NCBI GenBank assembly: GCA_028868235.1
Contig: JAGWUW010000070.1
Span: 1-9,410, forward strand
Source: Betaproteobacteria bacterium
GTDB lineage: Bacteria; Pseudomonadota; Gammaproteobacteria; Burkholderiales; Rhodocyclaceae
Reading direction: 5' to 3'
Length of the DNA: 9,410 bases
The position numbers were made by a program, and so were the translations under genes. Below are positions 1 to 7,203 of this stretch, in pieces; position 1 is the first letter of the stretch; each line of letters starts with the position of its first letter. Under the pieces are notes generated by a model. The model was given only the letters and a program-made list of their open reading frames with translations, was not told the origin of the DNA and searched no databases.

Positions 1-24
1 GTCGCCCCGGTCACCCGGGGCGAC
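1..24. repeat. Perfect 10-bp inverted repeat with 4-nt loop inside lpxH
   Basis: The arms are GTCGCCCCGG (1-10) and CCGGGGCGAC (15-24), separated by TCAC. It lies in the lpxH reading frame just after the DxHL motif and encodes SPRSPGAT. It would form a very stable hairpin in DNA or mRNA. Because arm 1 begins at base 1, the repeat may extend further left. No function is known to me. Confidence 0.7.
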
Positions 25-700
25 TGCTTTGTTCCTTAGCTTTTTGGCCGGCCGCGCCCGTCAGGCAGAGGCCTTGTACATTCTCGGCGACCTGTTCGAG
101 GTCTGGGTCGGTGATGATATTGACGACCCATATCACAATCGGATCACCGCTGCCCTGCGTGCTGCCAGCGATGCTGGACTGAGGATCTTCGTCATGCACG
201 GCAACCGCGACTTCGCACTCGGCGAACAATTCGCCCAAGCTGCTGGTGCTCACCTGCTGCCCGACCCTTACGACCTGACACTGCCCGAATGGTCGTTCGT
301 CCTCTCGCACGGCGACGCCCTATGCCTTGACGATCATGCCTACCAGGCCTATCGCACCAAAGTTCGCGATCCGGAATGGCAAAGGAAGATGCGCACCAAG
401 CCGCGGTTCCTGCGCAGCATCCTCGGCCGCTACATCCGCTGGCGCAGTAGCCGACGTAAGCGCGACAAAAACCATATCTATGCAGATCTACAGCCTGCTG
501 CCACCGACGACTTCCTGCGCGACCACGGTTACATCACGTTTATTCACGGCCATACGCATCGGGCGGCTACCCACGACCATATAGTAGACGGTATCCATGT
601 CGAACGCTGGGTACTCGCCGACTGGCATGAAGATCGTGGCGAAGTACTGGTCTGGGATGGAGAGACGCTGATCCGCGAAGCGCTCCTACCGGAAAACTGA
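1..700 (+). CDS. lpxH: UDP-2,3-diacylglucosamine diphosphatase LpxH, 5' end outside the window
   Basis: LpxH hydrolyses UDP-2,3-diacylglucosamine to lipid X (2,3-diacylglucosamine-1-phosphate) and UMP, the fourth step of lipid A synthesis, at the cytoplasmic face of the inner membrane. The first whole codon is at 2-4 and the frame is open to the left edge; by alignment with E. coli LpxH from memory, about 11 residues (ending in the DLHL metal motif) are missing. Metal-binding blocks of the calcineurin-like phosphoesterase fold are visible: [12 protein letters not shown] (Asp codon 89-91), HGNRD (Asn codon 203-205), SHGD (His codon 308-310) and HGHTH (545-559). The 232 visible residues plus the missing start give the usual length of about 240. 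A TTG at 29 could be read as a start, but it is internal to a conserved FLxFLAG segment and would drop the metal motif. The stop TGA (698-700) is 7 nt before recQ, so the two are probably co-transcribed. The family call is firm. Confidence 0.95.
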   Translation, partial: SPRSPGATALFLSFLAGRARQAEALYILGDLFEVWVGDDIDDPYHNRITAALRAASDAGLRIFVMHGNRDFALGEQFAQAAGAHLLPDPYDLTLPEWSFVLSHGDALCLDDHAYQAYRTKVRDPEWQRKMRTKPRFLRSILGRYIRWRSSRRKRDKNHIYADLQPAATDDFLRDHGYITFIHGHTHRAATHDHIVDGIHVERWVLADWHEDRGEVLVWDGETLIREALLPEN

Positions 701-707
701 GTTTATC

Positions 708-2522
708 GTGCCGACGCATTCCCGCGCCCTCGACATCCTGCGCGACGTCTTCGGCTACTCCGCCTTCCGCGGCGAGCAGGCTGAGATCATCACCCACGTC
801 GCCGGCGGCGGCGACGCTATGGTTCTCATGCCGACCGGTGGCGGCAAGAGCCTGTGCTACCAGATCCCCGCCCTGCTTCGCCCAGGCTGCGCCATTGTCG
901 TTTCGCCGTTGATTGCATTGATGCAGGACCAGGTCGATGCCCTGACTCAACTCGGCGTCAAGGCCGCCTGCCTGAACTCCACTCTCGACTGGCGCGAGGC
1001 GCAGGCCGTTGAACAAGGCATCTTCAACGGCGGCCTCGACCTTGTCTACATAGCCCCCGAACGCTTGTTGCTCGACCGTACGCTAGCTATGCTCGACGCA
1101 CTGTACGAAGCGGGCAAAGTGGCCTTGTTCGCTATCGACGAAGCGCACTGCGTTTCGCAGTGGGGCCACGACTTCCGGCCGGAATACCTACAACTTAGCG
1201 CCCTGCACGAGCGTTACCCAGCGGTGCCACGGATCGCACTGACCGCTACCGCCGACCAGGCAACGCGCAACGAAATGCTTGCCCGCCTCGGCCTCGGCGA
1301 AGCCCGCGTTTTCCTGTCCAGCTTCGACCGCCCGAACATCCGCTATACCGTCGTCGAGAAAGACAATGCCAAGAAACAGTTGCTCGGCTTCCTGGCGGGC
1401 CGCCAAGGCCAGGCCGGTATCGTCTATTGCCTGTCACGCAAGAAGGTAGAGGAAACCGCCACATGGCTGTCGGCACAGGGCTACCCAGCGCTGCCCTACC
1501 ACGCCGGTCTGCCGGCCGACGAGCGCGCCGCCAACCAGCGCCGCTTCCTGCGCGAGGATGGCCTCATCATGTGCGCTACCATCGCCTTCGGCATGGGCAT
1601 CGACAAACCGGATGTCCGTTTTGTCGCGCACCTTGACCTGCCGAAAAGCATCGAAGCCTACTACCAGGAAACCGGTCGCGCCGGCCGCGATGGTGAACCT
1701 TCGGAAGCTTGGATGACCTACGGCATGCAGGACGTCGCGCTGCAGCACACCCGTATTGCCGAGTCCGGCGCTGCCGAGAGTCAGAAGATCCTAGAAGCCC
1801 AACGCCTGACCGCCCTGCTTGCCTACTGTGAAGCACCGCGTTGCCGGCGACAGGTGCTGCTCAACTACTTCGGCGAAGACCGCCAGCCCTGCGGAAATTG
1901 CGACGTCTGCGCCGAGCCACCAGAATTGTGGGATGGTACGCAGGCAGCGCAGAAAGCGCTGTCGGCCATCTTCCGGACCGGTATGCGCTTCGGCGTCACG
2001 CACCTGACCGACCTCCTGCGCGGAAAGGCGACTGACAAGGTCAAACAGTGGAACCACGATAAATTGCCTACCTTTGGCGTCGGCAGCGACCTTGACGACC
2101 ATGCCTGGAAGAGCGTATTCCGGCAGCTGGCTGCGGCAGGCCTAGTGCAGGTGGACATGGCGGAGCACGGTGCCCTGCAACTGACCGAAAATGCGCGCGA
2201 AGTACTCAAGGGCCAGCGTGCAGTACAGCTACGCCGGCCGCTCAAACGAAAATTGACCCCGTCGCGCAGTAGCAGTGCTGCGGTCAGCGAACTGGCGCCC
2301 GCCGACGAGGTGCTATTCCAGCTTCTGCGTAAATGGCGGGCCGACACCGCCCGTGAACAAGGCGTGCCGGCATATGTCATCCTGCATGACAAGACGCTGC
2401 GCGAGCTAGCCGAAGTCCGCCCGGTCAGCCACGGTTTGCTCGCCGGCATCACAGGCATGGGTAGCGCCAAGATCGAGCACTATGGCGCCGAGCTGCTCGA
2501 GCTAATCCGTAAGGAGGGTTGA
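708..2522 (+). CDS. recQ: ATP-dependent DNA helicase RecQ
   Basis: A 3'-5' superfamily 2 DNA helicase of 604 residues (E. coli RecQ is 609) that unwinds recombination and replication intermediates in the RecF pathway. Domains run in the standard order. The helicase core has Walker A MPTGGGKS (41-48), DEAH (144-147), the RecQ aromatic-rich loop [13 protein letters not shown] (148-160) and motif [12 protein letters not shown] (320-329). The RQC region follows, with zinc ligands C379, C395, C398 and C401 (a further Cys at 374 is not a usual ligand), then a winged helix to about residue 510. A short basic, Ser-rich linker (about 509-525) leads to the C-terminal HRDC domain (about 531-604). The start is GTG at 708: homology to RecQ begins within a few residues of it and no better upstream codon fits. 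The ribosome binding site is weak, so translation may depend on lpxH upstream. All key residues are present and the gene looks intact. Confidence 0.97.
   Translation: MPTHSRALDILRDVFGYSAFRGEQAEIITHVAGGGDAMVLMPTGGGKSLCYQIPALLRPGCAIVVSPLIALMQDQVDALTQLGVKAACLNSTLDWREAQAVEQGIFNGGLDLVYIAPERLLLDRTLAMLDALYEAGKVALFAIDEAHCVSQWGHDFRPEYLQLSALHERYPAVPRIALTATADQATRNEMLARLGLGEARVFLSSFDRPNIRYTVVEKDNAKKQLLGFLAGRQGQAGIVYCLSRKKVEETATWLSAQGYPALPYHAGLPADERAANQRRFLREDGLIMCATIAFGMGIDKPDVRFVAHLDLPKSIEAYYQETGRAGRDGEPSEAWMTYGMQDVALQHTRIAESGAAESQKILEAQRLTALLAYCEAPRCRRQVLLNYFGEDRQPCGNCDVCAEPPELWDGTQAAQKALSAIFRTGMRFGVTHLTDLLRGKATDKVKQWNHDKLPTFGVGSDLDDHAWKSVFRQLAAAGLVQVDMAEHGALQLTENAREVLKGQRAVQLRRPLKRKLTPSRSSSAAVSELAPADEVLFQLLRKWRADTAREQGVPAYVILHDKTLRELAEVRPVSHGLLAGITGMGSAKIEHYGAELLELIRKEG
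2511..2517 (+). promoter_or_regulatory. Ribosome binding site of the DUF2238 gene
   Basis: AAGGAGG, a near-perfect anti-16S match, lies inside the last codons of recQ and is 6 nt from the ATG at 2524. It fixes the start of the downstream gene and indicates translation of that gene from the recQ message. Confidence 0.85.
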
Positions 2523-2523
2523 G

Positions 2524-3135
2524 ATGACTACCCGCGACCGCCTCGACCTCTTACTCGCCGCTATCGTCGTTGCGACGCTGCTCGCTTCCGGTATCGCCCC
2601 CTACGACCGCCCGACCTGGCTGATGGAAGTTGCGCCGGTACTGATCCTCCTGCCAGTGCTCGTCGCCACCCGACGCTGCTATCAACTGACTATGCTGCTC
2701 AAAGTGCTGATCGTAGCCCATGCGCTGGTCCTGATTGCCGGTGGTGCCTGGACCTACGCCCGCGTGCCGCTCGGCTTCTGGCTACAGGACCTGCTCGGCA
2801 CCCTGCGCAACCCCTACGATAAGATCGGCCACCTGATGCAAGGCTTCGTACCAGCCTTGGCTGCCCGCGAAATTCTGCTCCGGGGTCGTTACGTGCACGG
2901 TCGCAAGATGACGGCCTTCCTGTGCATCTGCGTCGCCATGGCGATCAGCGCTTGCTACGAGCTGGTCGAATGGGCTGCCGCCGTGATGATGGGCCAAGGT
3001 GCCGATGAATTCCTGGGCACCCAAGGCGACCCTTGGGATACACAATCAGACATGTTCATGGCACTGATTGGATCAAGCGCGGCCATGCTCTCGCTATCCA
3101 GCTGGCACGACCGTCAGCTGAAGCGACTCAACTGA
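2524..3135 (+). CDS. yjdF: Inner-membrane protein of the DUF2238/YjdF type
   Basis: A 203-residue multi-pass membrane protein. Hydrophobic segments are visible at about 8-26, 32-50, 58-77, 128-156 and 174-193, with a weaker one near 104-119. Between them lie charged and polar motifs characteristic of DUF2238 (PF09997): NPYDKIGHLMQGF (96-108), ACYELVEW (143-150) and DEFLGTQGDPWDTQSDM (161-177). The conserved Asp, His, Glu and Trp residues next to or in the membrane suggest a binding or catalytic role, but the family has no established function that I know of. The length agrees with E. coli YjdF (about 209). The start ATG is 1 nt after the recQ stop and has a strong ribosome binding site, so the gene belongs to the lpxH-recQ transcription unit. 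The symbol is borrowed from the E. coli homologue; it is unrelated to the Bacillus yjdF riboswitch gene. Family assignment is by motif recall and is fairly sure; no function is claimed. Confidence 0.8.
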   Translation: MTTRDRLDLLLAAIVVATLLASGIAPYDRPTWLMEVAPVLILLPVLVATRRCYQLTMLLKVLIVAHALVLIAGGAWTYARVPLGFWLQDLLGTLRNPYDKIGHLMQGFVPALAAREILLRGRYVHGRKMTAFLCICVAMAISACYELVEWAAAVMMGQGADEFLGTQGDPWDTQSDMFMALIGSSAAMLSLSSWHDRQLKRLN

Positions 3136-3161
3136 GCCTGAGTGGCTTAAGGTACCGTCAA

Positions 3162-4241
3162 TTATTGCCGCAAGTGCTGCTCGGCCAGTGCGGACAAATC
3201 GGCGTTGAGCGACCCAGCCGCCAGCGCGCGTCGCAAGGCATCCCTCGCCTCCGGCAGGCGACCATCAGCTTCTTGAGCCAATCCCAACCCCAGCCACCAG
3301 CGCCCCTCGTTGGGCGCGAGACGGACTGCACGTTGGTAGTGCGCAACGGCTTGCTTGTGTGCACCGATACGTGATTTCACATGCCCTTGGAACCCGGCGT
3401 AATCGGCGTTTCCCTCAGCATACGACTGCGAGTGGGTCAGTGTGCGATCGGCAGCAACGAGATCGCCATGCTCCAGTTGTAGGCGAGCCAGTGACATCGC
3501 CCAGCCGGTCTGGGCTGGCAGTAAGTCCACACCTTCCTGCAGCACCATCATGGCTTCGTCCATCCGTCGCATGTCCAGCAATTGACGGAGTAAGGCCTGA
3601 CGTACGAGCACATATGAGGGATCGATCTTGAGGGCCGCGCGCATGCTATCGAGCGCCTCCCCACTGCGACCGGAAACAAGAGCACTTTCTGCCTTGCGGA
3701 ATTCGGCGTCTGCCCGATCACGCGGCGTTGCGGCAACTGGACTTTTCTCGATTTTGACTGGTCCTGACGGAGCGGTTAGCGGTGTCGATGCTTGGTTAAC
3801 AGCCAACGAAGGCTCATTCTTTGGGGCGACAACGCCCACCTGCGGAGGCACGGGATCCGGCACGCCAAGGACAGGCGCGGCAGGTAGCGGCACCACCGCC
3901 AGATTCGATGACATACGCAAACTTTCGTCGAATTGAGTGGTGGTCGCGGGCGGTACCGGAGCTAGTTCGGAGGGCACCGCGAGCAATGGTGGCACAGCCA
4001 GGGCTGGCACCGGCGGGGGTGGTGATGGAATCAGCGGGAGTTCACTTTCATACATGCGGAAATGCCATGCAGCCAACCCGAGTGCAACGAGGACCCCGAG
4101 CGACAGCGTGATACGAATAGCCCTCCCTGCACCGCGTTTCTCGGGCGGCAAGGAGCGAATCTCCCGCTGCAGGCTATGGCGGGCGAGGTCGTCAGGGCGC
4201 TTGGACTCGATATTGCGCAGCATATCGTTGATCAGACTCAT
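3162..4241 (-). CDS. mshN: MSHA biogenesis protein MshN, TPR protein
   Basis: A 359-residue bitopic inner-membrane protein needed for MSHA-type pilus biogenesis in Vibrio; its exact role is not established. It opens with the family's typical cytoplasmic segment MSLINDMLRNIESKRPDD (1-18). One transmembrane helix follows (about 41-60), then a long proline/alanine/valine-rich periplasmic linker (about 68-168, with a run of four prolines at 74-77). The C-terminal half (about 174-359) is made of helical TPR-like units, the clearest being EFRKAESALVSGRSGEALDS, AVAHYQRAVRLAPNEGRWWL and RLPEARDALRRALAAGS. An upstream in-frame start at 4316 would add 25 residues inside mshM; the ATG at 4241 is preferred because homology starts there, it follows the mshM stop by 1 nt, and a GGTGGTGG tract sits just upstream. 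It is the last gene of the msh operon here, with TAA at 3164-3162. Confidence 0.88.
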   Translation of the reverse strand: MSLINDMLRNIESKRPDDLARHSLQREIRSLPPEKRGAGRAIRITLSLGVLVALGLAAWHFRMYESELPLIPSPPPPVPALAVPPLLAVPSELAPVPPATTTQFDESLRMSSNLAVVPLPAAPVLGVPDPVPPQVGVVAPKNEPSLAVNQASTPLTAPSGPVKIEKSPVAATPRDRADAEFRKAESALVSGRSGEALDSMRAALKIDPSYVLVRQALLRQLLDMRRMDEAMMVLQEGVDLLPAQTGWAMSLARLQLEHGDLVAADRTLTHSQSYAEGNADYAGFQGHVKSRIGAHKQAVAHYQRAVRLAPNEGRWWLGLGLAQEADGRLPEARDALRRALAAGSLNADLSALAEQHLRQ

Positions 4242-4242
4242 T

Positions 4243-5070
4243 TCACCACCACCCAGTCGAGGCCGCACCTTCAGTATCCGCTGCCGCCTGACGTACATGT
4301 TTAGCCCGAACCGCATGCTTGCCTTCGCCGTACACCGCCAACAGCGCCTTATGCGCCAGGATGTTCACTAGACGCGGCGTGCCCCGACTGGCACGATGCA
4401 GACAGCGTATGGCATGACGCCCAAAGATATCCTCACCGCGATAACCAGCCACCCGCAAACGATGCGCCAGATAGTTAGCAACCTCTTCGCGAGCCAGACT
4501 GCTCAGGCGATAGTGAAAAGCGATGCGCTGCAATAACTGGCGCACAGAAGGCTCGGACAGCTTACGATCGAGTTCCGGCTGGCCAAAAAGCACGATCTGC
4601 AGCAGCTTCCGCTTTTCAGTTTCCAGATTCGACAACAGGCGTAACGACTCCAGCGTTTCCAGCGGCATGGCCTGCGCTTCATCGATACAGACCACAACCT
4701 GCCTTTCGGCTGCGGCATAGGAAAGCAAGGCAAGATTGACGCTCTTCAGCAGGTGATAGTCATCGCTTGCCGAATCAACCTCCACGGAAAGTTCCTCTGC
4801 CAGCGCTAGCAACAAGGTACGCGGCGCCAAAAATGGGTTGGGCAGGTATGCTGAAATGCTACCCTCCGGCAGGGCCTGCAGCAGACGGCGACAGAGCAGA
4901 GATTTACCGGTGCCAACTTCGCCGGTGATCTTGATAAAGCCTTCGCCACTATGCAGGGCGACGAGCAGAGTGTTCAACGCTTCCTGATGGCTGCGCGTGA
5001 TGACCGTGAAACTGGTATCCGGCGTGATGCTGAACGGTAGTTCGGACAACCCGAAATGATCGAGGTACAA
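4243..5070 (-). CDS. mshM: MSHA biogenesis ATPase MshM (ExeA-like AAA+)
   Basis: A 275-residue AAA+ ATPase of the ExeA/GspA group. It has Walker A GEVGTGKS (50-57), Walker B VVVCIDEAQ (125-133), a sensor-1 type segment LFGQPEL (161-167), an arginine-finger type QRIAFHYRL (181-189) and sensor-2 GTPRLVN (229-235). ExeA helps place a secretin in the cell wall. MshM is the short form, ending after the ATPase domain without the membrane helix and peptidoglycan-binding domain, and its neighbour mshL encodes the secretin. I chose the TTG at 5070 as the start because it gives the conserved family N-terminus MYLDHFGLSELPFSITPD, and an AGGGG ribosome binding site is 9 nt upstream. A longer reading from 5184 would add 38 unconserved residues and overlap mshL by about 90 nt. 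Gaps are 22 nt to mshL and 1 nt to mshN. The last residues, STGWW, come from the GGTGGTGG tract that also serves as the mshN ribosome binding site. Confidence 0.9.
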   Translation of the reverse strand: MYLDHFGLSELPFSITPDTSFTVITRSHQEALNTLLVALHSGEGFIKITGEVGTGKSLLCRRLLQALPEGSISAYLPNPFLAPRTLLLALAEELSVEVDSASDDYHLLKSVNLALLSYAAAERQVVVCIDEAQAMPLETLESLRLLSNLETEKRKLLQIVLFGQPELDRKLSEPSVRQLLQRIAFHYRLSSLAREEVANYLAHRLRVAGYRGEDIFGRHAIRCLHRASRGTPRLVNILAHKALLAVYGEGKHAVRAKHVRQAAADTEGAASTGWW

Positions 5071-5079
5071 CGCTAGTCG

Positions 5080-5084
5080 CCCCT
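5080..5084 (-). promoter_or_regulatory. Ribosome binding site supporting the TTG start of mshM
   Basis: On the minus strand AGGGG lies in the 22-nt mshL-mshM gap, 9 nt before the TTG at 5070. It is the only purine-rich match in the gap and supports the short MshM reading. Confidence 0.55.
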
Positions 5085-5092
5085 GCTCACGC

Positions 5093-6835
5093 TTATTGCC
5101 ACTCGATATGTCGCTGCAGGCGGGGATCCAGCCCCTGAAGGCGCTGTTGCGCTTCGCCCAGAGTCTCGCGCCACGAGTTTTCACCTTTGATGACGGTAGA
5201 ACGCATCAGAATCACCAGTTCGCGCTTCCGGTTCATCATGCTCTTCTGGCCGAATAACTGGCCGAGCGCTGGAACGCCACTGATACCAGGCAGGCCATAG
5301 CGGTTGGTGTTTTGCTCCTGGCTCATCAGGCCGCCAATGGCGACAATGCTGCCATCCTGGACACGAACGATGCTGTCGGTTTCATTAATCGTGCTCGAGG
5401 CCAACGGCAGCGTGTAGGTACCGAGATCGCCGAGATTAACGTTCTTGGTCTTCTCCTCAACGACGCTGACTTGGGGATGAACATGCAGAATAATGTTACC
5501 CTCGTCATCGATCTGTGGTGTCACATCCAGCGAGATACCCGAGAAGAATGGCTGCAGTGTGATATTCGGGGTTACCACGTTACTGGCAGTGCCGATACCG
5601 GTAGTCACGTTGGTACTAATGCCGGTTACGAAATAGTCGTCGGTTCCTACCTTGAGCACAGCCTTCTGATTATTGGTTGTTGCAATACGCGGACTGGACA
5701 GTACCTGCACATCGCCCTGTCCTTCAAGGAAGGACAACAAGGAGGCAAAATTGCCTGACTGGAAAGTCAGGCCGAAAAAGCCATTACCCGTTGTACCGGT
5801 CGTTAGTGCACCGTTAGCACCAGGCGTACTGCTCACCATCGTTCCAGCCGTCACACCCGTGGCCGATGCTCCAATCGCCCCTGAGCCGGCCAGGGTTGCA
5901 TTTGGTGCGGCAATTCCCAGCGAGAACCGATTGGCCACCCCACCAAATTTGCTCCAATTGATGCCGGTCTGATACGAATCGCTGAGCGAAACTTCGATGA
6001 TCTTGGCTTCCAGCATGACTTGGCGCTCGACCACCAGCTGCGTCGCCTTGAGATACTCCTCGACCCCTCTCAACTCTACCGGCGAAGCCTTGACGAGCAC
6101 AACCCCGGAAGTCGGATTAATGATCACATTGCGCCCATCCTGATTACCAACGATGGTATTCAGCGCCAGGCTGAGTTCCTTCCAGAAATCATAATCCGAT
6201 GTCGTTTGCACACGCGCACTATCAACTGCACGTTGAGCCATCCCTCCGGTCGTCCCACCAGGAAGGGCCGGTGCGTTACTCATCCCCTGAGAGGTATTCT
6301 GCGTCGGATTCGAGGTGGTTGGCGAACTTCCGGTAACGCGCATATCACTGGAACCGACCCGACGATTGGCCAAGTAGTTGATCTTGAACATCCGAGTCTG
6401 GATGGCATTAGGTTGCACGTAGATACGGTTGCCCTGCATGCGGTAATCATAGCCATAGACATCGCGCAGCGTATCGAGCGCCTCGCGTACCGTGGTGTTT
6501 TTGAGATTCAGGCTCACCGAGCCGGTCAACTCCGGGGGAAAGAGCATGCTGTACGGGGTTCCGGAAACCAATGCATTCAGCACCTGGGTTACCGGCGCAT
6601 TATTCACGGCCAGATTGAAGCGCGGCTCTGGCTTGGTCGATGCCGGCAGGTCGATTTGCAGCGGCGGCACCATGGCCTGCCCGATCACGTCACCCTGCGG
6701 ACGAGCAGACTTGCTGTTGGCCGCCCCCCCCACTTCCTGCTCGGCCTTATCGAACACGTCGCCGCGGCGTGCATGCTGATTGCTGCAGGCGGCAACGACC
6801 ATTACCGACATGGCGGCAATCAATAATTTGCTCAT
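5093..6835 (-). CDS. mshL: MSHA pilus secretin MshL (lipoprotein)
   Basis: The outer-membrane secretin through which the pilus passes; 580 residues, normal for the family. A lipoprotein signal peptide MSKLLIAAMSVMVVAAC ends in a lipobox (VVAAC, Cys17). The STN/N0-like domain covers about 72-150 (NLAVNNAPVTQVLNALVSGT, then LDTLRDVYGYDYRMQGNRIYV). A Ser/Thr/Gly-rich linker (about 168-205) precedes an N1-like domain (about 213-268, with RNVIINPTSGVVLVKA). The secretin domain spans about 270-550: EAKIIEVSLSD, LEGQGDVQVLSSPRIATTNNQ (369-389), and the signature SIVAIGGLMSQEQ to VPALGQLFGQKS, ending in ELVILMRSTVI. A Gly/Ala/Thr/Ser-rich stretch (about 308-352) lies inside the domain. The ATG overlaps the mshK stop in an ATGA, and AAAGGGG is 5 nt upstream. 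A run of eight G occurs at codons 34-37 (6724-6731). Oligomerisation and lipidation are inferred from the family. Confidence 0.95.
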   Translation of the reverse strand: MSKLLIAAMSVMVVAACSNQHARRGDVFDKAEQEVGGAANSKSARPQGDVIGQAMVPPLQIDLPASTKPEPRFNLAVNNAPVTQVLNALVSGTPYSMLFPPELTGSVSLNLKNTTVREALDTLRDVYGYDYRMQGNRIYVQPNAIQTRMFKINYLANRRVGSSDMRVTGSSPTTSNPTQNTSQGMSNAPALPGGTTGGMAQRAVDSARVQTTSDYDFWKELSLALNTIVGNQDGRNVIINPTSGVVLVKASPVELRGVEEYLKATQLVVERQVMLEAKIIEVSLSDSYQTGINWSKFGGVANRFSLGIAAPNATLAGSGAIGASATGVTAGTMVSSTPGANGALTTGTTGNGFFGLTFQSGNFASLLSFLEGQGDVQVLSSPRIATTNNQKAVLKVGTDDYFVTGISTNVTTGIGTASNVVTPNITLQPFFSGISLDVTPQIDDEGNIILHVHPQVSVVEEKTKNVNLGDLGTYTLPLASSTINETDSIVRVQDGSIVAIGGLMSQEQNTNRYGLPGISGVPALGQLFGQKSMMNRKRELVILMRSTVIKGENSWRETLGEAQQRLQGLDPRLQRHIEWQ

Positions 6836-7203
6836 GGGAGCCCCTTTAATTGCCCAGCCTTGCGGGTTCCGGGCATCACAATCATCTGTTTTTCGACATC
6901 GGGAGTCAGATAGAGATGGGTGACACCATCTACCCCCTGCAAAACCGCTTCGCGTTCATTCAGGCGCACCAATGTCGCTTCGCCGACCTTGCCCCCCAGT
7001 ATTACTGTCTTCCCAGAAATCACAGCGACCGGCTTGCCCCCCTGAGGCATCAACACCGATTGCAGGCGCATGCTGCCCCCATCACCGGACTGAGTCGCGC
7101 TCTCTGTCGGAGCCACCCAATTCGCCGGCGGACGCGTTGGATCTGCCGACTGGGCGAATGCCACCGGTGACGAGACGAGAAGGGCAAGGGCGATCAATCT
7201 CAT
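6832..7203 (-). CDS. mshK: MSHA biogenesis protein MshK, periplasmic linker protein
   Basis: A 123-residue exported protein. It has a short Sec-type signal peptide (MRLIALALLVSSPVAFA, likely cleaved after residue 17), then the QSADPTRPP opening shared by MshK and related PilP/GspC-like proteins. A variable Thr/Ser-rich spacer follows, then a compact beta-rich domain (about 46-105: LQSVLM, GKPVAVISGKTVILGGKVGE, ATLVRLNEREAVLQ, GVTHLYLTPDVEK). By analogy with PilP it should link the inner-membrane MshJ/MshI2 subcomplex to the secretin MshL. The ATG at 7203 overlaps the mshJ stop (ATGA), which together with the fit of the signal peptide favours it over the TTG at 7215. Its own stop overlaps the start of mshL. 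Sequence conservation in this family is low, so the call rests partly on position between mshJ and mshL. Confidence 0.85.
   Translation of the reverse strand: MRLIALALLVSSPVAFAQSADPTRPPANWVAPTESATQSGDGGSMRLQSVLMPQGGKPVAVISGKTVILGGKVGEATLVRLNEREAVLQGVDGVTHLYLTPDVEKQMIVMPGTRKAGQLKGLP
6841..6847 (-). promoter_or_regulatory. Ribosome binding site of mshL
   Basis: AAAGGGG on the minus strand is 5 nt before the mshL ATG and forms part of the last codons of mshK. It gives mshL its own initiation signal in addition to coupling through the ATGA overlap. Confidence 0.7.

Noticed and set aside
29..700. lpxH as a complete gene starting at TTG 29
   Set aside because: The frame is open to the left edge, upstream codons match the LpxH alignment, and a start at 29 would lose the DLHL metal-binding motif.
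567..1016. Open frame on the minus strand across the lpxH-recQ junction
   Set aside because: It covers the ends of two firmly identified genes, has low-complexity composition and no plausible start context.
1865..2470. Open frame of 201 codons on the minus strand opposite recQ
   Set aside because: It lies entirely within recQ, is rich in Ser, Arg and Cys with no domain, and is explained as a shadow of the helicase gene.
3133..3149. Small stem between the DUF2238 gene and mshN as an intrinsic terminator
   Set aside because: The stem is at most six pairs with one wobble and is not followed by a T-tract on either strand, so I do not annotate it as a terminator.
3937..4371. Open frame on the plus strand opposite mshN and mshM, with a Gly/Thr-rich start
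   Set aside because: The Gly/Thr-rich part is the reverse of the Pro-rich linker of MshN, so the composition is explained by the real gene.
6020..6826. Open frame of 268 codons on the plus strand opposite mshL
   Set aside because: It is fully antisense to a clear secretin gene, its product is rich in His, Arg and Ile with no recognisable domain, and long antisense frames are expected in GC-rich coding DNA.
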